Shown one piece after another: positions 1-8,546 of a stretch of 64,000 bases of DNA. A program made the position numbers and the translations under genes. Under the pieces are notes generated by a model. The model made no database searches and had not been told where the DNA came from. It saw nothing but the letters and a program-made list of their open reading frames with translations. Origin of the DNA: Nocardioides cremeus (GTDB lineage: Bacteria; Actinomycetota; Actinomycetes; Propionibacteriales; Nocardioidaceae); assembly GCF_030518195.1 (NCBI RefSeq), contig NZ_JAULSC010000014.1, forward strand, positions 1 through 64,000, read 5' to 3'. Every line of letters begins with the position of its first letter. Positions within the stretch are counted from its first letter, which is position 1.

Positions 1-10
1 GCCATGGACT

Positions 11-343
11 CACGGGGTCTCGAGACGGTTGCTGCGCAACCTCCTCGACCAACGGCGCCGTTGGTCGAGCAGGGAGGAGCGCCAGCGACGAGCGACGCCG
101 AGACCCCGTGAGGTGACCGCCCGCCGCAACCACTCGCCGTACGCCATGGAGTCACCGGGTTTCGCCGACGCTCGAGCCTTCGGCCCTCGCTGCTCAACCA
201 ACGGCGGTGCCCGTCGCCGTTGGTCGAGCAGGGAGGAGCGCCAGCGACGAGCGACGCCGAGACCCCGTGAGGTGCCCACTCGCCGTACGCCATGGACTCA
301 CGGGGTCTCGAGACGGTTGCGTCGCAACCTCCTCGACCAACGG
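11..343. repeat. cluster of dispersed palindromic repeats (GTTGGTCGAGCAG family)
   Basis: This 350-base gene-free stretch consists of repeat arms. Two forward arms start with GTTGGTCGAGCAGGGAGG (about 60-115 and 218-273) and run into GCCGAGACCCCGTGAGGTG. Three reverse arms carry CACGGGGTCTCGAGACGG or a decayed form and end in CTCGACCAACGG (about 11-56, 146-203, 297-342). At 44-69 a reverse and a forward arm meet head to head as a perfect 26-bp palindrome. The same family recurs at 41871-42006. I see no gene, transposase or target-site duplication. Such arms could fold into long hairpins and act as terminators or as REP-like elements; that role is inference. Confidence 0.8.
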
Positions 344-354
344 TGGGGCCGGGC

Positions 355-1296
355 TCAGCAGCCGACGGCACCGAGGCGGGCGAGCCCCTCGAGGTCGCCG
401 TCGCCGAGGTCGGTGCGCACCAGGTTGCCGCCGTACATGAGCTGGGTGTCGTCGTCGACGTGGGCCAGGCCCAGCACGTGGCCGAGCTCGTGCACGAGGA
501 TCGCGCGCATCGCCTGCTCGCCGCCGCGCTGGCCGGCGAGGCGGTCGAAGGTGTCGGTGTCGAGGGCGACCATGCCGGTCACGAAGCGCTCGGGCCCGAC
601 CTGGCGGGTCTCCCAGGCGCTGCCGCCGAGCCCGGCGACCTCACCCTCGAGCGCGGGGACCTCGTCGGCGTCGGCCCAGCCGATCAGCACCGGGCTGGGT
701 GCGCCGGCCGCGACCGAGCGCCGGTCGAAGTCGCGGTCGTCGGTCTCGCCCTCGTCGGCGAAGACGAACCCGGAGGCCTCCTCGACGGTCTCGACCGACT
801 CCTCGACGATCTCCTCCCAGCCGACCGGGGCGCCGTCGGGGTTGACGACGTAGGGGATCTCCTCGCACGGCGACCAGGTCACCGGCTCCTCGCTGCCGCG
901 CTGGGTGCGCACGAAGGCGTACTCGCCGTCGCCGTCGCTGATGCCGACGATCTCGCCGAGCCGCTCGTTGCTGCCCAGCAGCTCGCGCACCCGGGTGCCG
1001 GTGGCGCCGGGGTCGCGGGCCACGATCAGCCCGGCGAGCACCGCCGCGACCAGCAGGCCCGGCAGCACCGGCCCGCGCGACCGCCGCCCGCGCCGGTCGC
1101 GCTGACCCGGCGCCGGGTCAGCGGGGGCGCCGTGGCCGCCGGCCCGGTAGAGCTCGCCGTGCGTGGGGGCGGCGGAGTCGTCGAAGAAGGAGGGGTCGAG
1201 CCCGTCCGGCCCGTCGAGCCCGGCGAGGCGGCACTCCATGTCGCGCACCCACCGTCGCTGGGCCCGCGCGTGCGCCCGCCGTTGCCAGAACCCCAT
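355..1296 (-). CDS. membrane-anchored matrixin-like zinc metalloprotease
   Basis: A 313-residue protein. The zinc-protease motif HELGHVLGLAH lies at residues 269-279 and is followed by a Met-turn candidate (LMYGG, Met about 287). This HExxHxxGxxH arrangement is that of metzincins such as family M10. One hydrophobic segment near residue 80 (GLLVAAVLAGLIVA) follows a basic N-terminal region, so the protein is probably a type II membrane protein with its protease domain outside. The ATG at 1296 was chosen because GGGGAG sits about 10 bases upstream; an open frame continues further upstream, so the start is not certain. The gene is transcribed towards the repeat cluster. Substrate unknown. Confidence 0.8.
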   Translation of the reverse strand: MGFWQRRAHARAQRRWVRDMECRLAGLDGPDGLDPSFFDDSAAPTHGELYRAGGHGAPADPAPGQRDRRGRRSRGPVLPGLLVAAVLAGLIVARDPGATGTRVRELLGSNERLGEIVGISDGDGEYAFVRTQRGSEEPVTWSPCEEIPYVVNPDGAPVGWEEIVEESVETVEEASGFVFADEGETDDRDFDRRSVAAGAPSPVLIGWADADEVPALEGEVAGLGGSAWETRQVGPERFVTGMVALDTDTFDRLAGQRGGEQAMRAILVHELGHVLGLAHVDDDTQLMYGGNLVRTDLGDGDLEGLARLGAVGC

Positions 1297-1359
1297 GGCT
1301 CCATGCTCCCCGACGACTGGTGACGGCCCGGGCGCGGGGAGTGCGGCTAGGGTCGGCTG

Positions 1360-2547
1360 GTGGGCACCTGGAACACCCTCGTCGAGGGCGACAACCTCGA
1401 CGTGCTCACCGACCTGGCGGCCCGGGAGCAGGTCTTCGACCTGGTCTACATCGACCCGCCGTACAACACCGGCAACGACTTCGCCTACAGCGACGACATC
1501 CGTGGCGGCGCGGGTGCCTCGCGGCACCAGGCGTGGGTGGCGATGATGCGCCCGCGCCTGGAGCTGGCGCGCAGCGTGATGTCACCGCGCGCGGCGCTCT
1601 TCGTGAGCATCGACGACCACGAGGCCGCCCACCTGCGGCTGCTCCTCGACGACGTCTTCGGCGAGACCTCCTTCGTGGCCCAGGTCGTGGTCAACCTCAA
1701 CCCCAAGGGCCGCCAGCTCGGCCGCGGCTTCGCCACCAGCCACGAGTACCTGCTGGTCTACGCGCTCGACCCGGCGAGCTGCGCCCTGAGCGCGACCAGC
1801 GCGGAGACCGTCGACGAGCGCGACTTCGCGCTGCTGCACGAGGAGAGCGGGCGCCGCTACCGCGAGCTGCCGCTGCGCAACACCAACAAGAAGTTCAACC
1901 CGGTCACCGCACGCACCCTGCACTTCAGCGTGTGGGGCGACCCCGGCACCGGTCGGGTGTCGACGCTGCCCTTCGACGGTGGCGTCGAGGTCACCCCGGT
2001 CTTCGGCGACGGTCGACCCGCCGTGTGGCGCTGGAGTCGCCCGCTGATCGAGCAGCGCGCCGACGACCTGGTCTGTCGTGTCGTGCGCGGGCGCACCGGC
2101 GAGCGCGTCGACGTCTTCCAGCGCGACTGGCTGCACCCGGGCCGGCGCAAGAAGCTGACGACCATCTGGCTGGCCGAGGAGGTCGGCTCGACCGACACCG
2201 CCGTGGCCGAGCTCAAGGAGCTCGTGGGCCACGTCTTCGAGTCGCCCAAGCCGACCGGGCTGCTGCGCCGGATCCTGCACACGATGCCCGACGACGTCGC
2301 CGTGCTCGACTTCTTCGCCGGCAGCGGCACCACCGGCCACGCCGTCGCCCTGCTCAACGAGGAGGACGGCGGCACCCGCACCTGCCTCAGCGTCAACCGG
2401 GCCGAGCCCACCCGGCCCGGCTCCAACGCCGCACAGGCGGGCCTGGCCACGGTCGCCGACATCACCCGGGCGCGGCTGCGCGCGGTCGCCGAGCGGCACG
2501 GCGGCGGGCTGGTCGAGCTGGCCCAGCCGCCCGTGCCACCCGCCTGA
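1360..2547 (+). CDS. orphan beta-class DNA methyltransferase (type III Mod-like)
   Basis: A 395-residue S-adenosylmethionine-dependent DNA amino-methyltransferase of the N6_N4_Mtase family. The catalytic motif DPPY is at residues 32-35 (IDPPYNTGND), and the cofactor motif FFAGSGTTGHA lies near 318-328. Catalytic motif first and AdoMet motif last defines the beta class. The roughly 250 residues between them would hold the target-recognition domain. It is shorter than typical type III Mod subunits and has no restriction gene beside it, so a solitary epigenetic role is likely (inference). TAGGGT at 1348-1353 lies six bases before the GTG and there is no Shine-Dalgarno, indicating a leaderless transcript. 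Confidence 0.88.
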   Translation: MGTWNTLVEGDNLDVLTDLAAREQVFDLVYIDPPYNTGNDFAYSDDIRGGAGASRHQAWVAMMRPRLELARSVMSPRAALFVSIDDHEAAHLRLLLDDVFGETSFVAQVVVNLNPKGRQLGRGFATSHEYLLVYALDPASCALSATSAETVDERDFALLHEESGRRYRELPLRNTNKKFNPVTARTLHFSVWGDPGTGRVSTLPFDGGVEVTPVFGDGRPAVWRWSRPLIEQRADDLVCRVVRGRTGERVDVFQRDWLHPGRRKKLTTIWLAEEVGSTDTAVAELKELVGHVFESPKPTGLLRRILHTMPDDVAVLDFFAGSGTTGHAVALLNEEDGGTRTCLSVNRAEPTRPGSNAAQAGLATVADITRARLRAVAERHGGGLVELAQPPVPPA

Positions 2548-2562
2548 GGCGACGCCTCAGGC
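2542..2562. terminator. bidirectional hairpin overlapping both stop codons
   Basis: GCCTGAGGC (2542-2550), loop GAC, GCCTCAGGC (2554-2562): a perfect 9-bp stem. It contains the TGA of the methyltransferase gene and the TGA of the convergent acyltransferase gene. No T-run follows, as is usual for GC-rich actinobacterial terminators. Confidence 0.7.
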
Positions 2563-3960
2563 GACCCCGGCCGCCTTCTCCAGCGCGGCGACCTCGTCCT
2601 CGAGGTGCACCAGCAGGCGCTGCAGGTGCGGCACGGTGCGGCGGCAGCCGGTCAGCCCGAAGGCGATGCGGCCGTCGTACGACGTGCAGGTGATGTTGAG
2701 CGCCATCCCGTTGATCGGGATCGAGAGCGGGTAGGTGCCGACCAGGCGCGCGCCGTTCCAGTAGTGGGTGGTGCGCGGCCCGGGCACGTTGCTGATGATC
2801 AGGTTGTACGGCGGTCGCACGATGCCCTCCATCCGCAGCAGCGGAGCCAGGATCATCGGGGCCTGGCCCAGGGCGCTCATCGCCAGGATCTGCACCTGCG
2901 TCATCGACGACAGGGCCTCCTTGCCGGCCTGCATCGAGTCGTGGATCGCCCGCAGGCGCTCGGCGGGGTCGGACCGGTGGGTGGCCAGCTGCACCATCAC
3001 CGCGCCCACGGCGTTGCCGCCCTCGGCGGAGGCGATCTGCGACTGCTTGGCGTTCAGGCCCACCGGCACCATCGCCACCAGCGGGGTGTCGGGCAGGGCG
3101 TCGAGCTCGAGCAGGTAGGCGCGGATCGCGCCGCTGCACATCGCCATCACCACGTCGTTGATGGTGGTGCCGGTGGCCTTGCCGATGGCCCGCAGCCGCT
3201 CGATGGGCCAGTCCTCGGCGGCGAAGCGCCGGGCGCCGGTGATCTTCTGGTTGAAGATCGTGCGGGGCGCGTGGAAGGAGACAGCCGAGGTCTCGTTGCG
3301 CACCCCCTTGCTGAGGGTGCGCACCAGCGCGCCGGGCATCGCGGCGGCCTCGGCGGTCAGCGCCAGCGCGCTGCGCAGCGCGGCGACCGGGATCTGCGGC
3401 AGCGACGGCGCCTCGACGCCGCGGCCCGACCGGCTGCGCGGCGGACCGGCCGCCCACGGCGCGGGCATGCCACGCAGGTCGGGGTCGGTGGTCAGCACGC
3501 TCTGCAGCAGCCGCATCGCCGAGACGCCGTCGACCAGGGAGTGGTGGGTCTTGGTGTAGAGCGCCACGCGGCCGTCCTCGAGGCCCTCGATGACGTGCGC
3601 CTCCCACAGCGGGCGCTCCCAGGCCAGCCGGGTGGAGTGCAGCCGTGAGCACAGGTCGAACAGCTCGCGGTAGCGGCCCGGGGCGGGCAGCGCGCTGTGC
3701 CGCACGTGGTGGTGGGCGTCGAACTGCAGGTCGGGCTTCCAGACCAGCTGCCCGGCTGTGCGCACCGAGCGGTGCGGGTGCTTGAGGAAGAGCGGGGCGA
3801 TCTCGTCGACGTCGCGCATCGCCTCGTACATCTCGCGGATGTACTCCGGGCCGGCCCCGTCGGGCTTCTCGAAGAGCTGCAGTCCACCGACGTGCATCGG
3901 CATGTTGCGGTTCTCCGCCAGCAGGAAGCCGGTGGCGGTGGGGTCGATCGGTGAGACCAC
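2557..3960 (-). CDS. WS/DGAT-family wax ester synthase / diacylglycerol acyltransferase
   Basis: A 467-residue bacterial acyl-CoA O-acyltransferase of the wax ester synthase/DGAT family, which transfers acyl groups to alcohols or diacylglycerol for storage lipid. The catalytic motif HHxxxDG is present as HHSLVDG at residues 139-145. The N-terminus PIDPTATGFLLAENRNMPMHVGG matches the usual family start (a conserved SPxD then PMHVGG), which places initiation at the GTG at 3960; AAGG lies about seven bases upstream. The C-terminal half carries the family pattern IISNVPGPR. The gene is monocistronic and converges on the methyltransferase gene. Specificity (wax ester or triacylglycerol) cannot be read from the sequence. 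Confidence 0.92.
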   Translation of the reverse strand: MVSPIDPTATGFLLAENRNMPMHVGGLQLFEKPDGAGPEYIREMYEAMRDVDEIAPLFLKHPHRSVRTAGQLVWKPDLQFDAHHHVRHSALPAPGRYRELFDLCSRLHSTRLAWERPLWEAHVIEGLEDGRVALYTKTHHSLVDGVSAMRLLQSVLTTDPDLRGMPAPWAAGPPRSRSGRGVEAPSLPQIPVAALRSALALTAEAAAMPGALVRTLSKGVRNETSAVSFHAPRTIFNQKITGARRFAAEDWPIERLRAIGKATGTTINDVVMAMCSGAIRAYLLELDALPDTPLVAMVPVGLNAKQSQIASAEGGNAVGAVMVQLATHRSDPAERLRAIHDSMQAGKEALSSMTQVQILAMSALGQAPMILAPLLRMEGIVRPPYNLIISNVPGPRTTHYWNGARLVGTYPLSIPINGMALNITCTSYDGRIAFGLTGCRRTVPHLQRLLVHLEDEVAALEKAAGVA

Positions 3961-4168
3961 GATGTGCCTTTCGCTCGGGCGCCGTACGGCGTCGCGGCCC
4001 CCGGGCGTGACGGGGACCACAAGGAGAACGTACGCCGGGCGAAGAAGTCATGCGCGCGCCGTCTCGAGTTCATCACGATCCTTCCCCGCCGCCGCCCGGC
4101 GCTGCCAGCATCTGCGGCACCGCGTCGGCTCGCTCGGGAGCCGGTGCCACGTCCCACCGGGAGCTGCT

Positions 4169-4840
4169 GTGCTGCGCCGACTCGTGACCACCCTGGTCCT
4201 CACCCTCGTCACCAGCGGGTCGGCGGTGGTGCTGCCCGCGGTGGACGGCGCTCCCGCGGTCGCCGCGACCCAGCAGTACTCCGCGCCGCTGAGCGTGGCG
4301 ATCGGTGACCTGGTGGGCGCCTCCGAGGTGCGCACCGGCTACAGCCGGACCCTCTTCAAGCACTGGACCGACGCCGACGGAGACGGCTGCTCGACCCGCA
4401 ACGAGGTGCTGATCAGCGAGGCCGACGACCCGGTCACCGTGGGCTCCGGCTGCTCGCTGACGGGCGGGCGCTGGTTCTCCTACTACGACGGCGTCTCGTG
4501 GACCGACCCGTCGGACATCGACATCGACCACATGGTGCCGCTGGCCGAGGCCTGGGACTCGGGGGCCTCCGGGTGGTCGTCGGCCGTGCGCGAGGCCTTC
4601 GCCAACGACCTCGACGACTACCGGAGCCTGGTCGGCGTGACCGACAACGTGAACCAGTCCAAGAGCGACAAGGACCCCGCTGACTGGCTGCCCGCCCAGC
4701 AGGTCTGCCGCTACGTGCGCGAGTGGGTGGCGGTCAAGCACCGCTGGCGTCTCACGGTCGACGGCTCCGAGCGGTCGGCGCTCTCGTCGGTCGCCTCCGG
4801 CTGCAGCGGCACCACCATCACGGTGACCCTGGCGCGCTGA
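4169..4840 (+). CDS. secreted HNH-type endonuclease (DUF1524/GmrSD-like domain)
   Basis: A 223-residue protein with an N-terminal signal peptide (hydrophobic segment, residues 5-30) and a nuclease core. The motif DIDHMVPLAEAW at 118-129 supplies the metal-binding and general-base histidine, and DNVNQSKSDKDP at 159-170 supplies the second half of the fold, as in the HNH family PF07510. The GTG at 4169 is preceded by GGGAG with five bases between. Its secretion suggests digestion of environmental DNA; no immunity gene is visible beside it, which argues against a toxin role. A strong terminator follows directly. Confidence 0.85.
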   Translation: MLRRLVTTLVLTLVTSGSAVVLPAVDGAPAVAATQQYSAPLSVAIGDLVGASEVRTGYSRTLFKHWTDADGDGCSTRNEVLISEADDPVTVGSGCSLTGGRWFSYYDGVSWTDPSDIDIDHMVPLAEAWDSGASGWSSAVREAFANDLDDYRSLVGVTDNVNQSKSDKDPADWLPAQQVCRYVREWVAVKHRWRLTVDGSERSALSSVASGCSGTTITVTLAR

Positions 4841-4842
4841 GC

Positions 4843-4860
4843 ACCGGCCCGCGGGCCGGT
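4843..4860 (+). terminator. GC-rich terminator hairpin after the nuclease gene
   Basis: ACCGGCCCGCGGGCCGGT is a perfect 18-bp palindrome two bases after the nuclease stop codon. It fits an intrinsic or factor-assisted terminator without a U-tract. Confidence 0.6.
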
Positions 4861-4992
4861 TCCCGTGCACAGGGCGGGCCCCGGGCGCGGGCGTCCCCAG
4901 GGCGCGGCGGGCGCCCCACGGTGGGGCAGGCAGGCTCCTAGCGTTCCCGACGAGCACCGGAACCGCCGGTGCCGGACCCCTCGGGAGCAGCC

Positions 4993-5382
4993 ATGACCAC
5001 CTCCACAGCCCAGGCACCGCACCAGACCCGTCCCGGCCCGCGCGCGGGCGCCGGCCGTCGCCTGCTGCTCGCCCTCGGCGCCGGCGTCGTCTCCACCGGC
5101 CTGGTGGTGGGCGCCGCGCAGGCCACCGGCGCGGCTCGGGACACCCGCGCTCCCGCGCCCGACACGATCGTGCGCGTGACCGGCAACGCCGACGGCGGCT
5201 TCGGCATCCAGCACTACGACGGCTCGACCCAGTTCCCGCCCACGATGAGCGAGGCGATGGCCGAGTGCCAGGAGTACCCGAAGAAGATCGGGCGGGTGCG
5301 CTGCCGCAAGGAGGTCAAGGTCTGGTACCGCGACCTCGCCGACCTCAAGCAGGCGATCAAGTACGCCCGCCGCGCCGGCTGA
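4993..5382 (+). CDS. small secreted hypothetical protein
   Basis: A 129-residue protein of unknown function. Residues 22-46 form a twin-arginine-free signal peptide (RRLLLALGAGVVSTGLVVGAAQA). The mature part is short, rich in charged residues and holds two cysteines (MAECQEYPKKIGRVRCRKEVK), which may form a disulfide. The ATG at 4993 has GGGAG six bases upstream. It lies between the nuclease terminator and the FUSC transporter gene with no evident operon partner. I recognise no domain. Confidence 0.7.
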   Translation: MTTSTAQAPHQTRPGPRAGAGRRLLLALGAGVVSTGLVVGAAQATGAARDTRAPAPDTIVRVTGNADGGFGIQHYDGSTQFPPTMSEAMAECQEYPKKIGRVRCRKEVKVWYRDLADLKQAIKYARRAG

Positions 5383-5416
5383 GCACGGTGCGGCCCGGCG
5401 GTGGCAGGATCGGGCC

Positions 5417-6529
5417 ATGGCAGCGGCCCCGATCGACGAGCTCTGGAACCGTGGCCTGGCGCGCGGCCGCTCGTCGTACCGCGGCCGCGTGGCCCGGTGG
5501 AAGACCAAGCGCTGGCACATCGCGCAGTGCGCGGTGGCCGCCGCGGTGGCCTGGCTGGTGGCCTCCGAGCTGCTCGGGCACAGCGTGCCGGTCTTCGCGC
5601 CGATCGCTGCGGTGGTCAGCCTGGGCACCTCCTACGGCCAGCGGCTGCGCCGCGTCGCGGAGGTCACCGTCGGTGTGGCGGTCGGCGTCGGCCTGGCCGA
5701 CCTGCTCGTCGCCGGGCTCGGGGCCGGCTGGTGGCAGCTGGGCGTGATCGTCGGGCTGGCGATGACGGCGGCCGTGCTGCTCGACGGCGGCACCCTGCTG
5801 GTCAACCAGGCGGCGATCCAGTCGATCTTCGTGGTCGCACTGCTGCCCGGCACCGGCGAGTCGTTGACCCGCTGGAGCGACGCGCTGGTGGGCGGTGCGG
5901 TGGCGCTGCTGGCCGCGACGGTGGTGCCGGCGGCCCCGCTGAGGCGACCGCGCGAGCAGGCCGCGGTGGTGCTGCGCAAGCAGGCCGACCTGCTGCGCGG
6001 CGCGGCCGAGGTGATCATCGACGGCGACGCCGAGCACGGTCTCGAGCTGCTCGCCGAGGCCCGCTCGACCGACCCGCTGCTGCGCGAGCTCAAGGCAGCG
6101 GCCGACGAGGGGATGGCGGTGGTGGCCTCGTCGCCGTTCCGGGTGCGGCACCGGCCCGAGATCCGCCGGATGGCCGACGTCGTCTCGCCGCTGGACCGCG
6201 CGATCCGCAGCACCCGGGTGCTGATGCGCCAGGTGGCGGTGGCGGCCTACCACCGCCGCCCGGTCCCGTCGTCGTACGCCGAGCTGGCCCGCGACCTCGC
6301 GCACGCCGTCGACGTCGTGGCCGCCGAGCTCGACACCGACCGGGTGCCGGTCGCTGCGCGCTCGTTCCTGGTGCGCGTGGGGCTCGACTCGGGTCGGGTC
6401 GAGCGCTCGCCGGAGATGACCGGCGACGTGGTGCTGGCCCAGCTGCGCTCCATCGTGGTCGACCTGCTGATGCTCACCGGGATGGGTCAGCTGGAGGCCA
6501 CCGACACGCTGCCGCCACCGCCGCACTGA
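5417..6529 (+). CDS. FUSC / aromatic acid exporter family membrane protein
   Basis: A 370-residue inner-membrane protein. The N-terminal 190 residues hold about six transmembrane segments in the pattern of the FUSC/aromatic acid exporter (ArAE, YccS-like) family, including the conserved start in which PVFAPIAAVVSLGTSYGQRL follows the first helices. The C-terminal half is a soluble helical region. Members export aromatic acids or similar compounds by an unproven mechanism; the substrate is unknown here. CAGGAT at 5405-5410 lies six bases before the ATG, so the message is probably leaderless. Confidence 0.8.
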   Translation: MAAAPIDELWNRGLARGRSSYRGRVARWKTKRWHIAQCAVAAAVAWLVASELLGHSVPVFAPIAAVVSLGTSYGQRLRRVAEVTVGVAVGVGLADLLVAGLGAGWWQLGVIVGLAMTAAVLLDGGTLLVNQAAIQSIFVVALLPGTGESLTRWSDALVGGAVALLAATVVPAAPLRRPREQAAVVLRKQADLLRGAAEVIIDGDAEHGLELLAEARSTDPLLRELKAAADEGMAVVASSPFRVRHRPEIRRMADVVSPLDRAIRSTRVLMRQVAVAAYHRRPVPSSYAELARDLAHAVDVVAAELDTDRVPVAARSFLVRVGLDSGRVERSPEMTGDVVLAQLRSIVVDLLMLTGMGQLEATDTLPPPPH

Positions 6530-6603
6530 GGCCGCGGGCGACGTGAGCGAATCCACGCGGTAGGGGATTCGAGTCGCGTGCGGCGACCTGCCACCATCAC
6601 AGC

Positions 6604-7989
6604 ATGCTCGAAGCACGCGAGGCGAACCTCACCATCGACCTGTGCCTGCGGGTCGGTGAGGTGCTGCTCTCCTCGGGTGCGGGCGCCGCCGACGTGACGG
6701 CCACCATGCAGGGCGTCGCGCGCGAGCTCGGCATGCGCAACGCCGACGTCGACATCACCTTCACCTCGCTGGCGATGACGTACCAGGCGAACCCCGAGGA
6801 GCCGCCCCTCGCCTCGGCCCGGCAGGTCTCGCGCCGGGCCATCGCCTACGACCACCTGACCCAGGTCGACCACCTGGTGCGGCGCGTCCTCGACGGGCTG
6901 GTCGACGTGCACGAGGCGCGCAGCGAGCTGGCCCAGATCGTCTCCACCGGCCACGACCGCAAGCGCTGGGCGGTGACCGGCGGCTGGGGCCTGATGTGCG
7001 GCGGCGTCGCCATCCAGCTCGGCGGTGACCTGGTCGTCATCGCGCTGGCCGTGCTGTCGGCGATCCTCATCGACAAGATCCAGGACCGGATGCAGCGCCG
7101 CCGGATGCCGTCGTTCTACCAGCAGGTCGTCGGCGGCGGTGTCGCGACGCTGCTGGCCCTCGGCGCCGGAGCGACGCCCCTGTCGGTCAACGTGTCCCTG
7201 GTCGTCACCGCCAACATCATCATGCTGCTGGCCGGCATCGGCTTCATGGGAGCCCTCCAGGACGCGCTGACGGGCTTCTACGTGACGGCCTCGGCGCGGC
7301 TGCTCGAGGCGTTCCTGGCCACCGCCGGCATCATCGCCGGCGTCACCGGCGGTCTCAGCGTGGCCCGGGCGCTCGGCGTGCGGATCCCGCAGCTGGAGCC
7401 GGGCGTGGCGAACCTGCAGACCATCGGCATGCTCGCGATGGGCTCGGCCATCGCCGCCGCCGCCTTCGCCTACTCCACCTACGCCCCCGGGCGCATCCTG
7501 GCGCCGATCGCACTCGTCGCCGGGTTGGCGATGACCATCAGCAGGGTGGTCGAGCTGGCCGACGTCGGCCGGGCCTGGGCGGTCGCCATCGCGGCGCTCT
7601 TCGTCGGCCTGGTCAGCTTCACGGTCTCGGGCCGGATGCGGGTGCCGCCGCTGGTCGTGGTGGTGCCGGCGATCGTGCCGATGCTGCCCGGCCTGTCCAT
7701 CTACCGCGGCCTGGCGCTGCTGGGCGAGGGCGGCAGCGCCACCTCGCCGGGCCTGCTCGCGATGGTCGCGGCGATCTCGGTGGCGATCGCGCTGGCCAGC
7801 GGCGTGATCCTCGGCGAGTACGTCGCCCAGCCGCTCAAGCGCGAGGCGCAGCGCGTCGAGGCGCGCCTGGCCGGACCGCGCCTGGTCGGCCCGGTGCACG
7901 TCATGAGCAGCACCCGCCGGCGCCGGCGCAAGCGGGCTGAGGCCGCGCGCGAGGCCGAGGAGGCCGCCGAGACCGGGGACGGCTCCTAG
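6604..7989 (+). CDS. threonine/serine exporter ThrE family protein
   Basis: A 461-residue membrane protein of the ThrE family. It has an N-terminal cytoplasmic domain (residues 1-110, DUF1212 type, with LSSGAGAADV) followed by about ten transmembrane helices formed by a five-helix half of the ThrE type and a second DUF3815-like half. Both parts are fused, as in Corynebacterium ThrE, which exports threonine and serine by proton-motive force. CACCAT at 6592-6597 precedes the ATG by six bases (leaderless pattern). A 7-bp inverted repeat CGAATCC/GGATTCG (6548-6554, 6565-6571) lies just upstream and could end transcription of the FUSC gene or bind a regulator. The stop codon overlaps that of the next gene in CTAG. 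Confidence 0.88.
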   Translation: MLEAREANLTIDLCLRVGEVLLSSGAGAADVTATMQGVARELGMRNADVDITFTSLAMTYQANPEEPPLASARQVSRRAIAYDHLTQVDHLVRRVLDGLVDVHEARSELAQIVSTGHDRKRWAVTGGWGLMCGGVAIQLGGDLVVIALAVLSAILIDKIQDRMQRRRMPSFYQQVVGGGVATLLALGAGATPLSVNVSLVVTANIIMLLAGIGFMGALQDALTGFYVTASARLLEAFLATAGIIAGVTGGLSVARALGVRIPQLEPGVANLQTIGMLAMGSAIAAAAFAYSTYAPGRILAPIALVAGLAMTISRVVELADVGRAWAVAIAALFVGLVSFTVSGRMRVPPLVVVVPAIVPMLPGLSIYRGLALLGEGGSATSPGLLAMVAAISVAIALASGVILGEYVAQPLKREAQRVEARLAGPRLVGPVHVMSSTRRRRRKRAEAAREAEEAAETGDGS

Positions 7990-8516
7990 CGGCTGGCGCC
8001 CGTGGTGGCCGCGAGGTGGTCGAGCCACCGCTGGGCGTACCCGTCGTACGGCGCCGCCCCGGCCACGACCCAGTCGCGCACGCGCGCGCACCACTGGCGG
8101 GCCGCGGCCTGCACCTCGTCGGGGTAGCCGAACGCGACGCGGTGCTCCTCGAACTCGTCCTCGTCGTCGATGTAGACGCGACCCTCGGCCGTGCGCACCA
8201 CGTCGAGGTCGAGGTCGACCGAGCGCAGCACGTCACCGTCCCAGACCGGGGGAGTGGCGACGTCGACGTAGACCGAGGCCCAGGTGCCCGGGGCGTGGAA
8301 GGTGGCGGCGTACCAGCCCTCGCGCGGGGCCAGGGTCACGGTGTCGACCTGGGAGTGGAACCGGGCGCCGGGGCGCTCGTGCAGCACCCCGGCGCGCACG
8401 CCGATCCAGTCGCCCCACTCGTCGGAGCCCAGCAGCAGGCCGTCGAAGCACCAGTGCGGGCGCTCGCCCCACTTGCTCATCTCGACGCGGACCGGGCGGG
8501 GGTCGGGCAGGCTCAC
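7986..8516 (-). CDS. DUF402 domain protein (FomD-like)
   Basis: A 176-residue DUF402 protein. The family includes FomD and nucleoside di- or triphosphatases; conserved acidic clusters are seen in YVDVATPPVW, DLDLDVV and YIDDEDEFEEH, which would bind divalent metal. The physiological substrate is unknown. The GTG start at 8516 is supported by TAGGGT at 8529-8524, seven bases upstream (leaderless pattern); an internal ATG twelve codons later is the alternative. The gene converges with the thrE-like gene, sharing the tetranucleotide CTAG between the two stops. Confidence 0.82.
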   Translation of the reverse strand: MSLPDPRPVRVEMSKWGERPHWCFDGLLLGSDEWGDWIGVRAGVLHERPGARFHSQVDTVTLAPREGWYAATFHAPGTWASVYVDVATPPVWDGDVLRSVDLDLDVVRTAEGRVYIDDEDEFEEHRVAFGYPDEVQAAARQWCARVRDWVVAGAAPYDGYAQRWLDHLAATTGASR

Positions 8517-8546
8517 CCGCCCGACCCTAGTGCGCCGCAGCGCCGT

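Noticed and set aside
11..343. CRISPR array.
   Set aside because: The repeats are few, lie in both orientations, vary in length and have no uniform unique spacers; no cas gene is present.
4169..4840. Nuclease toxin with immunity gene.
   Set aside because: The following gene encodes a secreted small protein separated by a strong terminator, not a cytoplasmic immunity protein.
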